Origin: Segetibacter sp.
GTDB taxonomy: Bacteria > Bacteroidota > Bacteroidia > Chitinophagales > Chitinophagaceae
Length of the DNA stretch: 42,512 nt
Assembly: GCF_025963695.1 (NCBI RefSeq)
Contig: NZ_JAOQAH010000059.1
Coordinates: 1-42,512 of the forward strand
Reading direction: 5' to 3'
The stretch's first letter is position 1. Every line of letters begins with the position of its first letter. Below, piece after piece: positions 6,576 through 14,755 of the stretch. A model generated the notes under the pieces. That model was given only the letters and a program-made list of their open reading frames with translations, searched no databases and was not told the DNA's origin. The translations under genes and the position numbers were made by a program.

Positions 6576-7958
6576 TTAAAACCCTACCACAGCTTCAATA
6601 ACATATCCATTAAACTTGCCACCGTTACGATAATCTGTTGTAGGAAAATTGTTGTATTTCTGAACTACATATTCTGCTTTCATCAATACATTCCTTGTTA
6701 CAAACCAACCACCGGCAAGAGCGAAACGGTTAACTTTTACGTCGTTTGTGATACCTGCTAATTGTGCTTTAACGGTGTTGTAACGCAAGCCTGCAAAAAG
6801 GTTTTCAGCATTTCCAAAACGGTAAACCACATCACCAGCTAACTGGCTTGCTGTTCTGTCAGCAGTTTCAGTTTTTGTTCTTCCTTTAGATGTTTCATAA
6901 GTACCAAACAATTCAAGACCTGAAACTTTCAAAAATCCGTTCAACATTACAGCGTCTATTTTTTTACTAAATCCAGGGTTTAAACGACCTGAGAAAGCAA
7001 TAACTGTTGATGCATTAACTGCACCGTCTGTAGCTTTCCATTTTTCAACCACATTTTGATAGTTGGAACCACTTCTGTCACCACTATACATAGTTAAACC
7101 ACTGCCTGCATTGCTTGAGTTGTGATAGTAACTACCTGAAACACGAACTCTGATGTTAGCTGCCAACTGCTTATCTATTCCACCTTTTACATAAATAGAA
7201 GGTGCTCTTTTTGTATTCTCATCCACTACTTTTGGAACACCGTTAACCATAATTGTTCCCTGTGCTGCTGAGTCTATATTTCCTTTAATCATACCATTGG
7301 TAACACCTAACATTCCAAACAAACCATTTTTTTGCAGGTAAACTTCACCACCAATTTCTGTAGAGAATGCATCCATTATGTAGCTTTCCATAAATGGATT
7401 GTAGATTGTCTGTCCTGCATCTGATCTGCGAAAGTGCGCATCACCATAATTAATTTCCATGTGACCCACTCTGATAGTAGCAACGTCCATCAGGTCTTTC
7501 CAGAATTTGCCTTTAAAAGGAAGTTTATCAAATTGTATGTATCCACCTTTTACCCAAGCTTCATTGTGGTGACGGGTTGATAGATATGTGGTTACATTCA
7601 ACCTTATTCCGTCTGCAAGCTGTATATCTGTAAACAAATTAGCCTGGGCTGTCATAAAGCCCGGAGTTATTGGATACAATTTGTTACTTGTTTGGTTATT
7701 AAATGCAGTGTTTTCATGTTTAAGATTCTGAAACTGCTGTGTAAAGCCTGCACCAAACCTAATACGGGGTCCTTCGAAGGGGATGGTGTCTGCAATCTTA
7801 TTTGTTTCAAAAACGTTGATACCTCTTTGGTCATAGGGTCTCCAGTAAGAAGGCCTTAAGTAATGTTCTTTATCACTTTGTGCAGATGTTACGATTGGAA
7901 GTACTCCTGTAAGAAGGATCGATAAAAATGTGGTGTACTTAAAAAAATGCTTTTTCAT
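6576..7958 (-). CDS. Outer-membrane porin-like beta-barrel protein
   Basis: 460-residue protein with a signal peptide (MKKHFFKYTTFLSILLTGVLPIVTSAQS) and a body of alternating aromatic/polar strands (GPRIRFGAGFTQQFQNLKHE, IRLNVTTYLSTRHHNEAW, VMLNGFLKVSGLELFGTYE). It ends VIEAVVGF with the C-terminal Phe typical of outer-membrane barrels. The general look is of phosphate-selective/OprP-like or TIGR-type porins of Bacteroidota, and the substrate is unknown. It starts 33 bp after the YceI-like gene at 7992-8588 and is almost surely in its operon. Expression would then depend on the FNR-like site at 8697. A good terminator follows it. Confidence 0.75.
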   Translation of the reverse strand: MKKHFFKYTTFLSILLTGVLPIVTSAQSDKEHYLRPSYWRPYDQRGINVFETNKIADTIPFEGPRIRFGAGFTQQFQNLKHENTAFNNQTSNKLYPITPGFMTAQANLFTDIQLADGIRLNVTTYLSTRHHNEAWVKGGYIQFDKLPFKGKFWKDLMDVATIRVGHMEINYGDAHFRRSDAGQTIYNPFMESYIMDAFSTEIGGEVYLQKNGLFGMLGVTNGMIKGNIDSAAQGTIMVNGVPKVVDENTKRAPSIYVKGGIDKQLAANIRVRVSGSYYHNSSNAGSGLTMYSGDRSGSNYQNVVEKWKATDGAVNASTVIAFSGRLNPGFSKKIDAVMLNGFLKVSGLELFGTYETSKGRTKTETADRTASQLAGDVVYRFGNAENLFAGLRYNTVKAQLAGITNDVKVNRFALAGGWFVTRNVLMKAEYVVQKYNNFPTTDYRNGGKFNGYVIEAVVGF

Positions 7959-7991
7959 GTTACTTTATTTTAGTTAGTTTTTCGTCAGGAT

Positions 7992-8588
7992 TTATTTAAT
8001 GAATTTGATGGTATAAGAAATGGTAATGTCGTTTCCGGTCTTGATTGTTCCCAACATAACAGTAGGGGGTTTAACCTTGTAATCAGTCATTTTCATTTTT
8101 TTAGAACCTTTGACTGTAAAGCTTCTGTTAGCGGCGTCATACTTGCCTGTGCCCGTAATTTCAGTGTTGTTGGTGGTGCCTGCTATAGTTAATTTCCCTT
8201 CGCATTTTACCTCGTAATTGTCCCGGGTCAAGGGAGTGATTTTGGCTGATGTAAGTATAAAAGTTATGTTGGGGTTAGCATCTGTTTTCAGGGCTTTATA
8301 AGTATTTTTATCCATTGCCTTATGCCCGCTTTTCAGACTTGTTGCAGCAATGGTGAAGCTCATTGCGGATAGAGCAGTCACCTTGTCGTTTGAATTAACT
8401 ACAAACACCGCATCACCTGTACCCTTGTCCGATTTTTCTGTCCAATCGTGTAAGGAGGATGTTCCTGCTAGTTCTATATTTACACTTTCTGATTGAAATT
8501 TTGATTGACTTCTACCCTGTGTTGCAACAAGTAAACTCGTTATAAGTAGAGAAAAAATGCCGGTTAGTTTAATTGACGATGCTTTCAT
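7992..8588 (-). CDS. Exported YceI family protein
   Basis: 198-residue YceI-type protein. A signal peptide (MKASSIKLTGIFSLLITSLLVATQGRSQS) is followed by the family core: SVNIELAGTSSLHDWTEKS, the helix SLKSGHKAMDKNTYKALKTD, NPNITFILTSAKI and CEGKLTIAGTTN, with late strand pairs YKVKPPTVMLGTIKTGND. YceI proteins are soluble periplasmic barrels that bind long-chain amphiphiles. This is the first gene of a two-gene operon with the porin at 6576-7958. Its promoter is unusually well defined: TAGTTTTG box at 8645-8652 and FNR-like palindrome at 8697-8710. Co-expression with nos genes suggests an envelope or quinone-related role in low-oxygen growth, but that is inference. Confidence 0.82.
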   Translation of the reverse strand: MKASSIKLTGIFSLLITSLLVATQGRSQSKFQSESVNIELAGTSSLHDWTEKSDKGTGDAVFVVNSNDKVTALSAMSFTIAATSLKSGHKAMDKNTYKALKTDANPNITFILTSAKITPLTRDNYEVKCEGKLTIAGTTNNTEITGTGKYDAANRSFTVKGSKKMKMTDYKVKPPTVMLGTIKTGNDITISYTIKFIK

Positions 8589-8644
8589 AATGATTCTTTA
8601 AATTTTATTTGCAATGGGCTTTTAATAGCCTTTCATTTACTCCA

Positions 8645-8652
8645 CAAAACTA
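8645..8652 (-). promoter_or_regulatory. Bacteroidota -7 promoter box of the yceI-porin operon
   Basis: The minus strand reads TAGTTTTG, a perfect TAnnTTTG element 56 nt upstream of the YceI start codon, 44 nt from the FNR-like palindrome. Confidence 0.65.
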
Positions 8653-8696
8653 TCTTTCGAAGCAAATGAAACTCATGATGAGCGTGAAGCAGAACA

Positions 8697-8710
8697 ATGA
8701 TTGTGATCAT
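8697..8710 (-). promoter_or_regulatory. FNR-like operator of the yceI-porin operon
   Basis: ATGAT-TGTG-ATCAT, a perfect inverted repeat. The gap to the TAnnTTTG box is exactly 44 nt, the same as at uspA and at the 10359 gene. Confidence 0.75.
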
Positions 8711-9181
8711 GTTATTTAAAAGGACCTGTTACAAAAAAATATAAAAGGATCAGGAAGTTTTGTTATTGCAATTTTTGGAGAAATGTAATAGTGTTATCAA
8801 TTTTAATTACGATTGTTTAGTAAGTATTAATGAAGAAACTCTCGCACTACTTTAAAAAAAAATACTACTATCCCTTTCTCAGCATTGTAACTATTTCTTT
8901 TAATCGTCCATCTCTTGTAAGTGATATTATAACTTATCCAACCACATCAATAATACTATCTTGCATCGATTCGAAGTACAGCAATTATGCTCCGTTTAAG
9001 TCTTTTTTTATATGCGAAGTAGTGAGTTTACAAGGAATAGCAAAACTTTCCTGCTAAACAAGCAAACCTTTTACAGCTCACTAAAAAAGAAAAACATGCT
9101 GTTTTCTTTAATAAGCTAAACATAGCTGAGTATGAATCTAATAACCCTTGGGCTACGTGTGTCCAGATAAAAAATCAAATT

Positions 9182-9619
9182 ATGAATAGCAATATTGACA
9201 ACAACGGACCGGTAATTATAATAGAGGATGATTTAGATGACCAGGAGTTATTTGCGGAAATATTCAAAAAATTGGAGTTTACAAACGAGCTGGTCTTTTT
9301 TGGAGATGGACAAGAGGCGCTAGATTTTTTGAACCAAACAGACAAACCTCCTTTTATCATAATTTCTGACGTCAATTTACCTAAGTTGGATGGTTTTGAA
9401 TTGCGAAAAAAAATAAAGGAAGATGCTAAACTCGAAGTTAAATGCATCCCTTACCTGTTCTTTTCTACTGCTTTAAATCAAAAATCTGTAATTGACGCTT
9501 ACAGTGCCTCTGCACAGGGTTTTTTTGTAAAAGGAAATTCTATGGCCGAATTAGAGAAAACAATAAAAGTGATAATGGAATATTGGAAAAGATGTGCTTC
9601 TCCTAACAATTTCGCTTAA
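9182..9619 (+). CDS. Single-domain response regulator (Rcp1-type receiver)
   Basis: 145-residue stand-alone CheY-like receiver. Acidic pocket residues are in IIIEDDLDDQELF, phospho-acceptor D63 is in ISDVNLPKLDGF, the switch Ser/Thr is in FFSTALN, and the conserved Lys is in FFVKGNS. There is no output domain, so it probably works in a phosphorelay or by protein contact. Such receivers commonly pair with Bacteroidota phytochrome-like hybrid kinases, and the coiled-coil kinase at 13617 is a nearby but unproven partner. It differs from the second single-domain receiver at 26150. Confidence 0.88.
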   Translation: MNSNIDNNGPVIIIEDDLDDQELFAEIFKKLEFTNELVFFGDGQEALDFLNQTDKPPFIIISDVNLPKLDGFELRKKIKEDAKLEVKCIPYLFFSTALNQKSVIDAYSASAQGFFVKGNSMAELEKTIKVIMEYWKRCASPNNFA

Positions 9620-9676
9620 CCTGGTGTATCCGTACTGTTCTTATTTGGCCTTAACCAGATGCTAATGAACACGTTT

Positions 9677-10085
9677 TTAGTTCGTTTTTAACCATCCCAT
9701 TAAAACTCTACGTTCATAAGATAGAAGCATCGCACCTTGTATTATAATATTTGCAATCGTCCCAAATTTTGCATTATGCCAATAAATGATAATTAGTAGT
9801 TGAGAAAGCACTACGGCAACTATGTGCCACATCACCACTAGTCCTCCTTAATCAAAAGGGCTACTGCAGTTACTAGAAACAGCAAGCACGTTATCAGCCA
9901 CAAGATGCCCGCTCCTTTCGCTAATCCTTTAGTAAGAGGTGCCAGGGTTTTGCCTGTTAATCCGTTTACCTGTGCAAGCTTTAATTCTTTCGCCCAGCCA
10001 TTGAATGAACAAGCCCGTGAATGAATACAATGAATGCAGAAACAAAGCGAAGCAGATACTTTTTTTTGAAATCTTATCAATGCAA
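9677..10085 (-). pseudogene. Decayed multi-TM membrane protein (DUF6544-like N-terminal region)
   Basis: Three reading-frame segments on the minus strand join into one sensible membrane protein. Segment one is YLLRFVSAFIVFIHGLVHSM. After a frameshift comes KELKLAQVNGLTGKTLAP then GAGILWLITCLLFLVTAVAL, ending IKED-stop. After another frameshift comes WHIVAVVLSQLLIIIYWHNA then KFGTIANIIIQGAM and an end at WLKTN-stop. The order (FIHGLVH, LWLL, WHxAKFGTIANIII) resembles the N-terminal membrane part of proteins annotated DUF6544 in Bacteroidota. Those are far longer, so this copy is truncated as well as frameshifted. Family recall is from memory. Confidence 0.55.
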
Positions 10086-10227
10086 ATGAGAGAAAGGTGG
10101 GTAAGTATCCGTTAACCACGGGAAATATTTGCATGTGAAGGTCAATAACATTCCCCCTTGTAGTTAAATAGATTTGCTCAAAAGCTATTAGCCATTATCT
10201 TTTATACTGCTGCCCATTACAGTAATG

Positions 10228-10241
10228 CTGATCTTAATCAT
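10228..10241 (+). promoter_or_regulatory. FNR-like operator upstream of the 10359 gene
   Basis: CTGAT-CTTA-ATCAT. The TGAT-N4-ATCA core is a perfect palindrome, and the outer bases match the uspA site read in its own direction. The gap to the TAnnTTTG box at 10286-10293 is exactly 44 nt. Confidence 0.72.
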
Positions 10242-10285
10242 GTATAAGAACCCGTGCAGTCATAAGAAAAGTATAAGTACACTCA

Positions 10286-10293
10286 TAGCTTTG
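10286..10293 (+). promoter_or_regulatory. Bacteroidota -7 promoter box of the 10359 gene
   Basis: TAGCTTTG, a perfect TAnnTTTG element 65 nt upstream of the ATG and 44 nt downstream of the FNR-like palindrome. Confidence 0.65.
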
Positions 10294-10358
10294 ATAAATC
10301 AATTACTCCTTTTTCTTTATCCGGTATTTAATCAATCACCGCCTTTAATAAAGCTATT

Positions 10359-10832
10359 ATGAGCAACGCACAAATCGTAACGGCATATATTGTATCAAAT
10401 ATTGTTGCTATTGCTTTTTTTGTAGCAAGCCTATATTCAAACAGCCTAGCCCGCATATTGTATTCCTTATTATTTATTGGTGCCGGCTACATAAATTGGT
10501 TTGTTGTTCACACCAACCCATCTGGTTATCTTGATTATAGCAAATATGCCGTTGGCCTTTACCGCGATATCATCATCGGGCCTTCTCAAAATTACGTGAC
10601 ACCTATTGTAACTTTTATTGCTGTTTGCCAGGTTCTTATTGGTCTTGCTTTGTTACACAAGGGACGAATATTACGAACAGCGTGTGTAGCAGGCAGTATC
10701 TTTTTGATCGCTATTTCTCCGCTGGGTATTGCATCTGCTTTCCCGGGTGGATTAATTTGGGCAGCAGGTTTATTTGTGCTTTACAGAAACCGTTTCGAAA
10801 GAAATATTTTCAATATGAAGTGGAGTATGTAG
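10359..10832 (+). CDS. Unknown four-TM membrane protein, FNR-like regulon member
   Basis: 157-residue integral membrane protein that I do not recognise. Four hydrophobic segments are visible: about residues 5-25 (VTAYIVSNIVAIAFFVASLY), 30-50 (ARILYSLLFIGAGYINWFVV), 80-100 (VTPIVTFIAVCQVLIGLALL) and 105-140 (TACVAGSIFLIAISPLGIAS onward). A polar loop of about 30 residues with the DYSKYAVGLYRDIIIGPSQN stretch sits between TM2 and TM3. It ends with a basic tail (RNRFERNIFNMKWSM), which suggests a cytoplasmic C-terminus. The layout is DoxX-like in size but lacks its motifs. The upstream operator and promoter share exact geometry with those of uspA and yceI, so it is a good candidate low-oxygen gene. 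Confidence 0.7.
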   Translation: MSNAQIVTAYIVSNIVAIAFFVASLYSNSLARILYSLLFIGAGYINWFVVHTNPSGYLDYSKYAVGLYRDIIIGPSQNYVTPIVTFIAVCQVLIGLALLHKGRILRTACVAGSIFLIAISPLGIASAFPGGLIWAAGLFVLYRNRFERNIFNMKWSM

Positions 10833-10884
10833 TCCGTATTAATTTTTTTTTTTGAACAGACAGCAGCCCGCTATTAAGCATCTC

Positions 10885-10905
10885 TTGCGTCGCACTCTTG
10901 TACTG
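10885..10905 (+). repeat. Dispersed GTTGCGTCGCA...CTCTTGTA repeat, copy b
   Basis: TTGCGTCGCACTCTTGTACT then G. It matches copy a over 21 bases and lies just before the PEP-synthase relic. Confidence 0.8.
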
Positions 10906-10985
10906 TAAATTCTATATGCAACACATACATCTTATAGCCAACACTAAAATTGATCTAATAACGTAACCCTTAAAAAATATTTTCT

Positions 10986-11669
10986 ATGTCACCTATAATA
11001 AATATGTTTTCTCAAGCCAGAGTCAACAATGTTCCCTTCCTCAACCCATCCTATGTTGTGCCAGATAAAGCAAGTACCAATCTTACTGTTCAAAGCATTA
11101 ATATGCCGCAGGCATTTCTTGTTACCGGTGAAGCATTTAAAATTTTTCTGAGCAACAATACCCTGCAACTCCCTCTATTAAAAATCTTAGAAGAACTTGA
11201 CACTAAAAAGTTCTCGAACATTATTGAAATAGGAAAGGCTGCAAGGCAACTGGTACTTAACCATGAACTACCTCATACACTTGAAGTAGCAATTAGAAAT
11301 GCACATTACAAATTGTGCGGCGAAGAGACAAATGTTTCGGTCACAGTACAAGGCAGTGCAACTACCAAGAGCGCGTTTTCCACTGTTTATACGCATCCTT
11401 TGGAGAGCTTTGTAAATATTCGTGGCGAAGATGCACTTACAAATGCTATTCATAAATGCTTTGCTTCGTTGTTTAGTGAGAGGCTAATAAAACACTTCCC
11501 TTCCACCACTATTAATCTTGATGATATCGAAATTGCCATAAGTGTTCAAAAAGTCGCCGTTAATAATTTTACCTCAACATCAGGTAACCAGGAATTTATA
11601 GTTGATCGTCTTAAAAGTTTTAATAAAATAATGTCTTTTAAGGCGGTAGAACCCAGTCCGTCTTTTTAA
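10986..11669 (+). CDS. Relic of the phosphoenolpyruvate synthase N-terminal domain
   Basis: 227-residue open frame that matches only the ATP-grasp (PPDK_N) part of PEP synthase, in the usual order: MPQAFLVTGEAFKIFL (for the GFAVTADAF motif), EELDTKKFSNIIEIGKAARQ, SVTVQGSATTKSAF, ESFVNIRGEDALTNAIHKCF then ASLFSERLIKHF, and ISVQKV. The catalytic RSSATAEDLP motif has become VQGSATTKSAFS, and the phosphohistidine and PEP-binding domains (about 500 further residues) are missing. The frame is intact, but the key residues are lost. It is therefore a decaying paralogue or a domain with a new role. PEP synthase genes often sit with usp genes in low-oxygen clusters, which fits the location. No FNR-like site precedes it. 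Confidence 0.6.
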   Translation: MSPIINMFSQARVNNVPFLNPSYVVPDKASTNLTVQSINMPQAFLVTGEAFKIFLSNNTLQLPLLKILEELDTKKFSNIIEIGKAARQLVLNHELPHTLEVAIRNAHYKLCGEETNVSVTVQGSATTKSAFSTVYTHPLESFVNIRGEDALTNAIHKCFASLFSERLIKHFPSTTINLDDIEIAISVQKVAVNNFTSTSGNQEFIVDRLKSFNKIMSFKAVEPSPSF

Positions 11670-11783
11670 CAAAGTCGCGCACATCACTGCTTTTAAAAAT
11701 TCCAATATAGGTAGTTACAGAATATTTAGAATTCTTAATTGTCCTATCATAAATAGATTTAGTAACTATTGAAATTTCAGCAG

Positions 11784-13388
11784 ATGAAGCAAGGTTATAT
11801 TCTTCTAACAATGATTGTTTTTCTATTGCAATCTTGCAACAGTCGGCCAATAAAAATAGCAGATGTAAAAAGAGATACTTCAATTACTCTGTCAAATGCT
11901 TTTTCTGACTTATTTGTGGATAGTACAACTCTTGAAAAATTTATAACTACCCAAAAATTGCAGCGAAGCGCCGCCGAAAGGATAAGGAAGTTTTACAATA
12001 ACCGCAATTACCAGTTTGCATGGTTTACAAAAGATGGGCTGGCAGAACAAATTGGGGTGTTTTTGAACCTTCACAACAACTACATCCGGCTCTCGCGCGA
12101 CAGTATGCAAATGGATAAACATTTTCATAGACAAATGGAACTTTTGACCGATGAAGACACTGCCATTAATACTGCAACTGAGAAAATAACTGAAACAGAA
12201 CTTCGATTAACAGAACACTTTTTTAAATACGCCCAATATGCTTATGCAGGTAAAATGGACCCCGAAGAACTGCAATGGCATATACGAAGAAAGAAGGTAA
12301 ATGTCGGTAGCCTGTTAGATTCCCTAATTGCTAACAAAGGTAAAAATTCGGAACGATGGGAACCCGTCAACCAGCAATATAAGCTGATGAATAAGGAGCT
12401 AAAACATTATTGGGATATCGATAAAGGGGGTGGATGGAATGCCATTTCACAAGAAAGCAAAAAGTCATACAAGCAGGGTGATACTGCTACCTCAATCAAG
12501 CAATTAAAAAAGAGACTCGCATTAGGCGGCGACTATTCAGTGAGTGATACATCCACCACTTTCGCAAGTGAGCTGGTGGAGGGAATAAAGCAAGCACAAA
12601 AACGACATGGATTTAAACAAGATGGAATGATAACCACCGGTCTTATAACCGAACTAAATGTACCAGTTAAAGACAGGATTGAACAATTGCTTGTTAATAT
12701 GGAGCGTATGCGATGGATGCCCGAAGAGCCTACCGGCAACAGGATAATTGCTAACATTCCTGATTTTAAATTGCATGTATTCGAGAACGCTAAAAAGGTG
12801 TTTGATATGGATATTGTGGTCGGCACTGCTGCAAACAAAACAGTTATTTTTAATGATATGCTCCAGTACATCGTTTTTAGTCCTTACTGGAACATACCTC
12901 CGAGCATTATAAGACAAGAGATACTTCCTGGTATGAGAAAGAATGCCAATTACCTTGCTGATAAAAACATGGAACAAACAGGCAGCAGCAATGGCTTGCC
13001 AGATATTCGTCAAAAGCCGGGAGGCAGCAATTCTTTAGGACAAGTAAAGTTTCTTTTTCCAAACAATTATAGTATTTACTTTCATGATACGCCATCTAAG
13101 TCTTTGTTTGAAAACGAAAAACGTGCATTTAGTCATGGTTGCATAAGGCTGGCAGAGCCAAAGAAAATGGCTACCTACCTTCTAAGAAACCAACGAGAAT
13201 GGACATCGGTCAAAATAGATGCAGCAATGAATGTATCTAAAGAAAGCTGGGTAACACTTAAAGAACCAATGCCAGTACTGATAACTTATTTTACCGCCTG
13301 GGTAGATAGGGATGGACTATTAAATTTCAGAAAGGATGTATATGGTAATGATAAAAAGACGGCACAGCACTTATTCGAACGGCATTAA
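11784..13388 (+). CDS. L,D-transpeptidase (YcbB/LdtD-type), lipoprotein
   Basis: 534-residue cell-wall enzyme making 3-3 peptidoglycan cross-links or attaching proteins. I start it at the ATG at 11784 (MKQGYILLTMIVFLLQSC, a lipoprotein signal with Cys18) and not at the TTG at 11769. Order: scaffold domain about 40-230 (FYNNRNYQFAWFTKDGLAEQ), peptidoglycan-binding-like domain about 235-300 (SIKQLKKRLALGG and KRHGFKQDGMITTGLITELN), then the YkuD catalytic domain (NRIIANIPDFKLHVFE onward). The active-site motif SHGCIRL has Cys at about residue 453. All expected parts are present and the length is normal for the family. No gene is clearly coupled to it. Confidence 0.9.
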   Translation: MKQGYILLTMIVFLLQSCNSRPIKIADVKRDTSITLSNAFSDLFVDSTTLEKFITTQKLQRSAAERIRKFYNNRNYQFAWFTKDGLAEQIGVFLNLHNNYIRLSRDSMQMDKHFHRQMELLTDEDTAINTATEKITETELRLTEHFFKYAQYAYAGKMDPEELQWHIRRKKVNVGSLLDSLIANKGKNSERWEPVNQQYKLMNKELKHYWDIDKGGGWNAISQESKKSYKQGDTATSIKQLKKRLALGGDYSVSDTSTTFASELVEGIKQAQKRHGFKQDGMITTGLITELNVPVKDRIEQLLVNMERMRWMPEEPTGNRIIANIPDFKLHVFENAKKVFDMDIVVGTAANKTVIFNDMLQYIVFSPYWNIPPSIIRQEILPGMRKNANYLADKNMEQTGSSNGLPDIRQKPGGSNSLGQVKFLFPNNYSIYFHDTPSKSLFENEKRAFSHGCIRLAEPKKMATYLLRNQREWTSVKIDAAMNVSKESWVTLKEPMPVLITYFTAWVDRDGLLNFRKDVYGNDKKTAQHLFERH

Positions 13389-13616
13389 TAACAGGTAACG
13401 TTGACGTTCACAGTAAAAAGTAGATTTAAAATTCGGCACACGTGTTATTTACGCTCGCCGATTAGCTTTTGAGCGGCAGCAAAAAGAAGCTGGCAAAAGC
13501 TGACGGCAGTAAGTAGCTAAATGTAGTGGGACGAAATGAATAAGTGCGATGTGTAGCTTGTGCCGTTAAGGTAAATTTTTTAGAAGTTTCAAAACTGTTT
13601 TCCAATTTCCAGGTAA

Positions 13617-14669
13617 ATGAGAGAACTTAAACTAAACATTGAACGTGCTTTATTAAAGCAGGATAAAAAAAAGCGGGCAGCGGAATTGGTTATAGCAAAC
13701 AGAGAGCTGGCTTTTCAGACTGTTGAAAAGGGTAAGCGTGCAGCTGAATTGGTGGTTGCAAATAAGGAACTGGTTTTTCAAAACGCAGAAAAGGAAAAAC
13801 GTGCTGCTGAATTAACCGTTGCAAATACAAGGCTTATTTTCGAAAATAATGAAAAGGAAAAGCGGGCCTCTGAATTGGTAATTGCTAATAAGGAACTTGC
13901 TTTTCAAAATAATGAAAAGGAAAATCGCGCTGCGGAGTTAGTTACTGCCCATAAAGACCTTGAATCTTTTACCTTCATATCCAGCCACCATTTACAGGAG
14001 CCTTTAAGGAAAATTCAGATGTTCTCTAGTATTTTACTTTCCGAGGAAAGTAAAAACTTATCAGTGTCGGGCAAAAGATATTTTGAAAAAATACAAGCCG
14101 AGGCCTGGCATTTACAAGCTCTACATAGAGACTTGTTGGTTTATACGAGCATAAATGCAACAGAAAAATTCGAAAGGAAGGATCTCGCGCAAATTTTGGA
14201 AGAAGTGAAAATAGAACTGGAAGAAGAGCTTCATCAAAAAAATGTAACCATTGAAACAAACGGACTTTGTGAAGTGAATGTAATTCCTTCTCAGTTTCGG
14301 CAACTACTAAAGAACCTAATCGGTAATGCAATTAAGTTTTCTAAACCCCGGCAACCTTCGCACATAGTCATTAAAAGTGTTGTAATTAAACGAGGTACAC
14401 CTGTCTTCGATAACTCTTTAGCTGAAAAAAATTATTGTCATATTTCCGTTACCGATAACGGAATTGGTTTTCGTAAGCAACATAAAGACCTGATATTTGA
14501 AATGTATCAGCGTATCAATAAAGACAAATATGTTGGAACAGGCATGGGACTTACTATTGCAAAAAAGATAGTTGAAATTCATGGTGGCGTAATAAGCGCA
14601 ACCGGGGAATTAAATAAGGGAGCATCATTTGAAATTTACCTTCCTTTAGCCAAAGACTTAAAAAATTAA
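13617..14669 (+). CDS. Histidine kinase with five 21-residue coiled-coil repeats
   Basis: 350-residue cytoplasmic histidine kinase without a recognised sensor domain. Residues about 18-118 consist of five near-identical 21-residue units of the form KRAAELVIANKELAFQNNEKE. That is three heptads per unit and should make a long coiled coil. Then comes a HisKA helix with the Bacteroidota-type box SSHHLQEPLRKI (phospho-acceptor is the second His), and a HATPase_c domain with NLIGNAIKFS, DNGIGF and GTGMGL. The repeat units differ by only a few residues from each other, so they arose by recent internal duplication and copy number may vary between strains. Signal input must come from a partner. The receivers at 9182 or 26150 could be its targets, but this is not shown. 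Confidence 0.85.
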   Translation: MRELKLNIERALLKQDKKKRAAELVIANRELAFQTVEKGKRAAELVVANKELVFQNAEKEKRAAELTVANTRLIFENNEKEKRASELVIANKELAFQNNEKENRAAELVTAHKDLESFTFISSHHLQEPLRKIQMFSSILLSEESKNLSVSGKRYFEKIQAEAWHLQALHRDLLVYTSINATEKFERKDLAQILEEVKIELEEELHQKNVTIETNGLCEVNVIPSQFRQLLKNLIGNAIKFSKPRQPSHIVIKSVVIKRGTPVFDNSLAEKNYCHISVTDNGIGFRKQHKDLIFEMYQRINKDKYVGTGMGLTIAKKIVEIHGGVISATGELNKGASFEIYLPLAKDLKN

Positions 14670-14755
14670 GATATCCTTTCTAAAGCGCTCAAAAGTATTT
14701 TACTTCTTGCTAATATTATCCTCAATACTTCCTAAGTATCAAAGACAGAACCGGT

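Larger units (their letters stand above)
8589..9181. other. Intergenic region with promoter signals at the left end
   Basis: 593 bp. The left 125 bp hold the promoter and operator of the yceI-porin pair. The remainder is AT-rich and I see no credible gene. A 75-codon reading frame at 8830-9057 has no recognisable features. Confidence 0.5.

Noticed and set aside
8830..9057. 75-codon plus-strand frame between the yceI promoter and the receiver gene
   Set aside because: No recognisable motif, AT-rich composition like its surroundings and no promoter.
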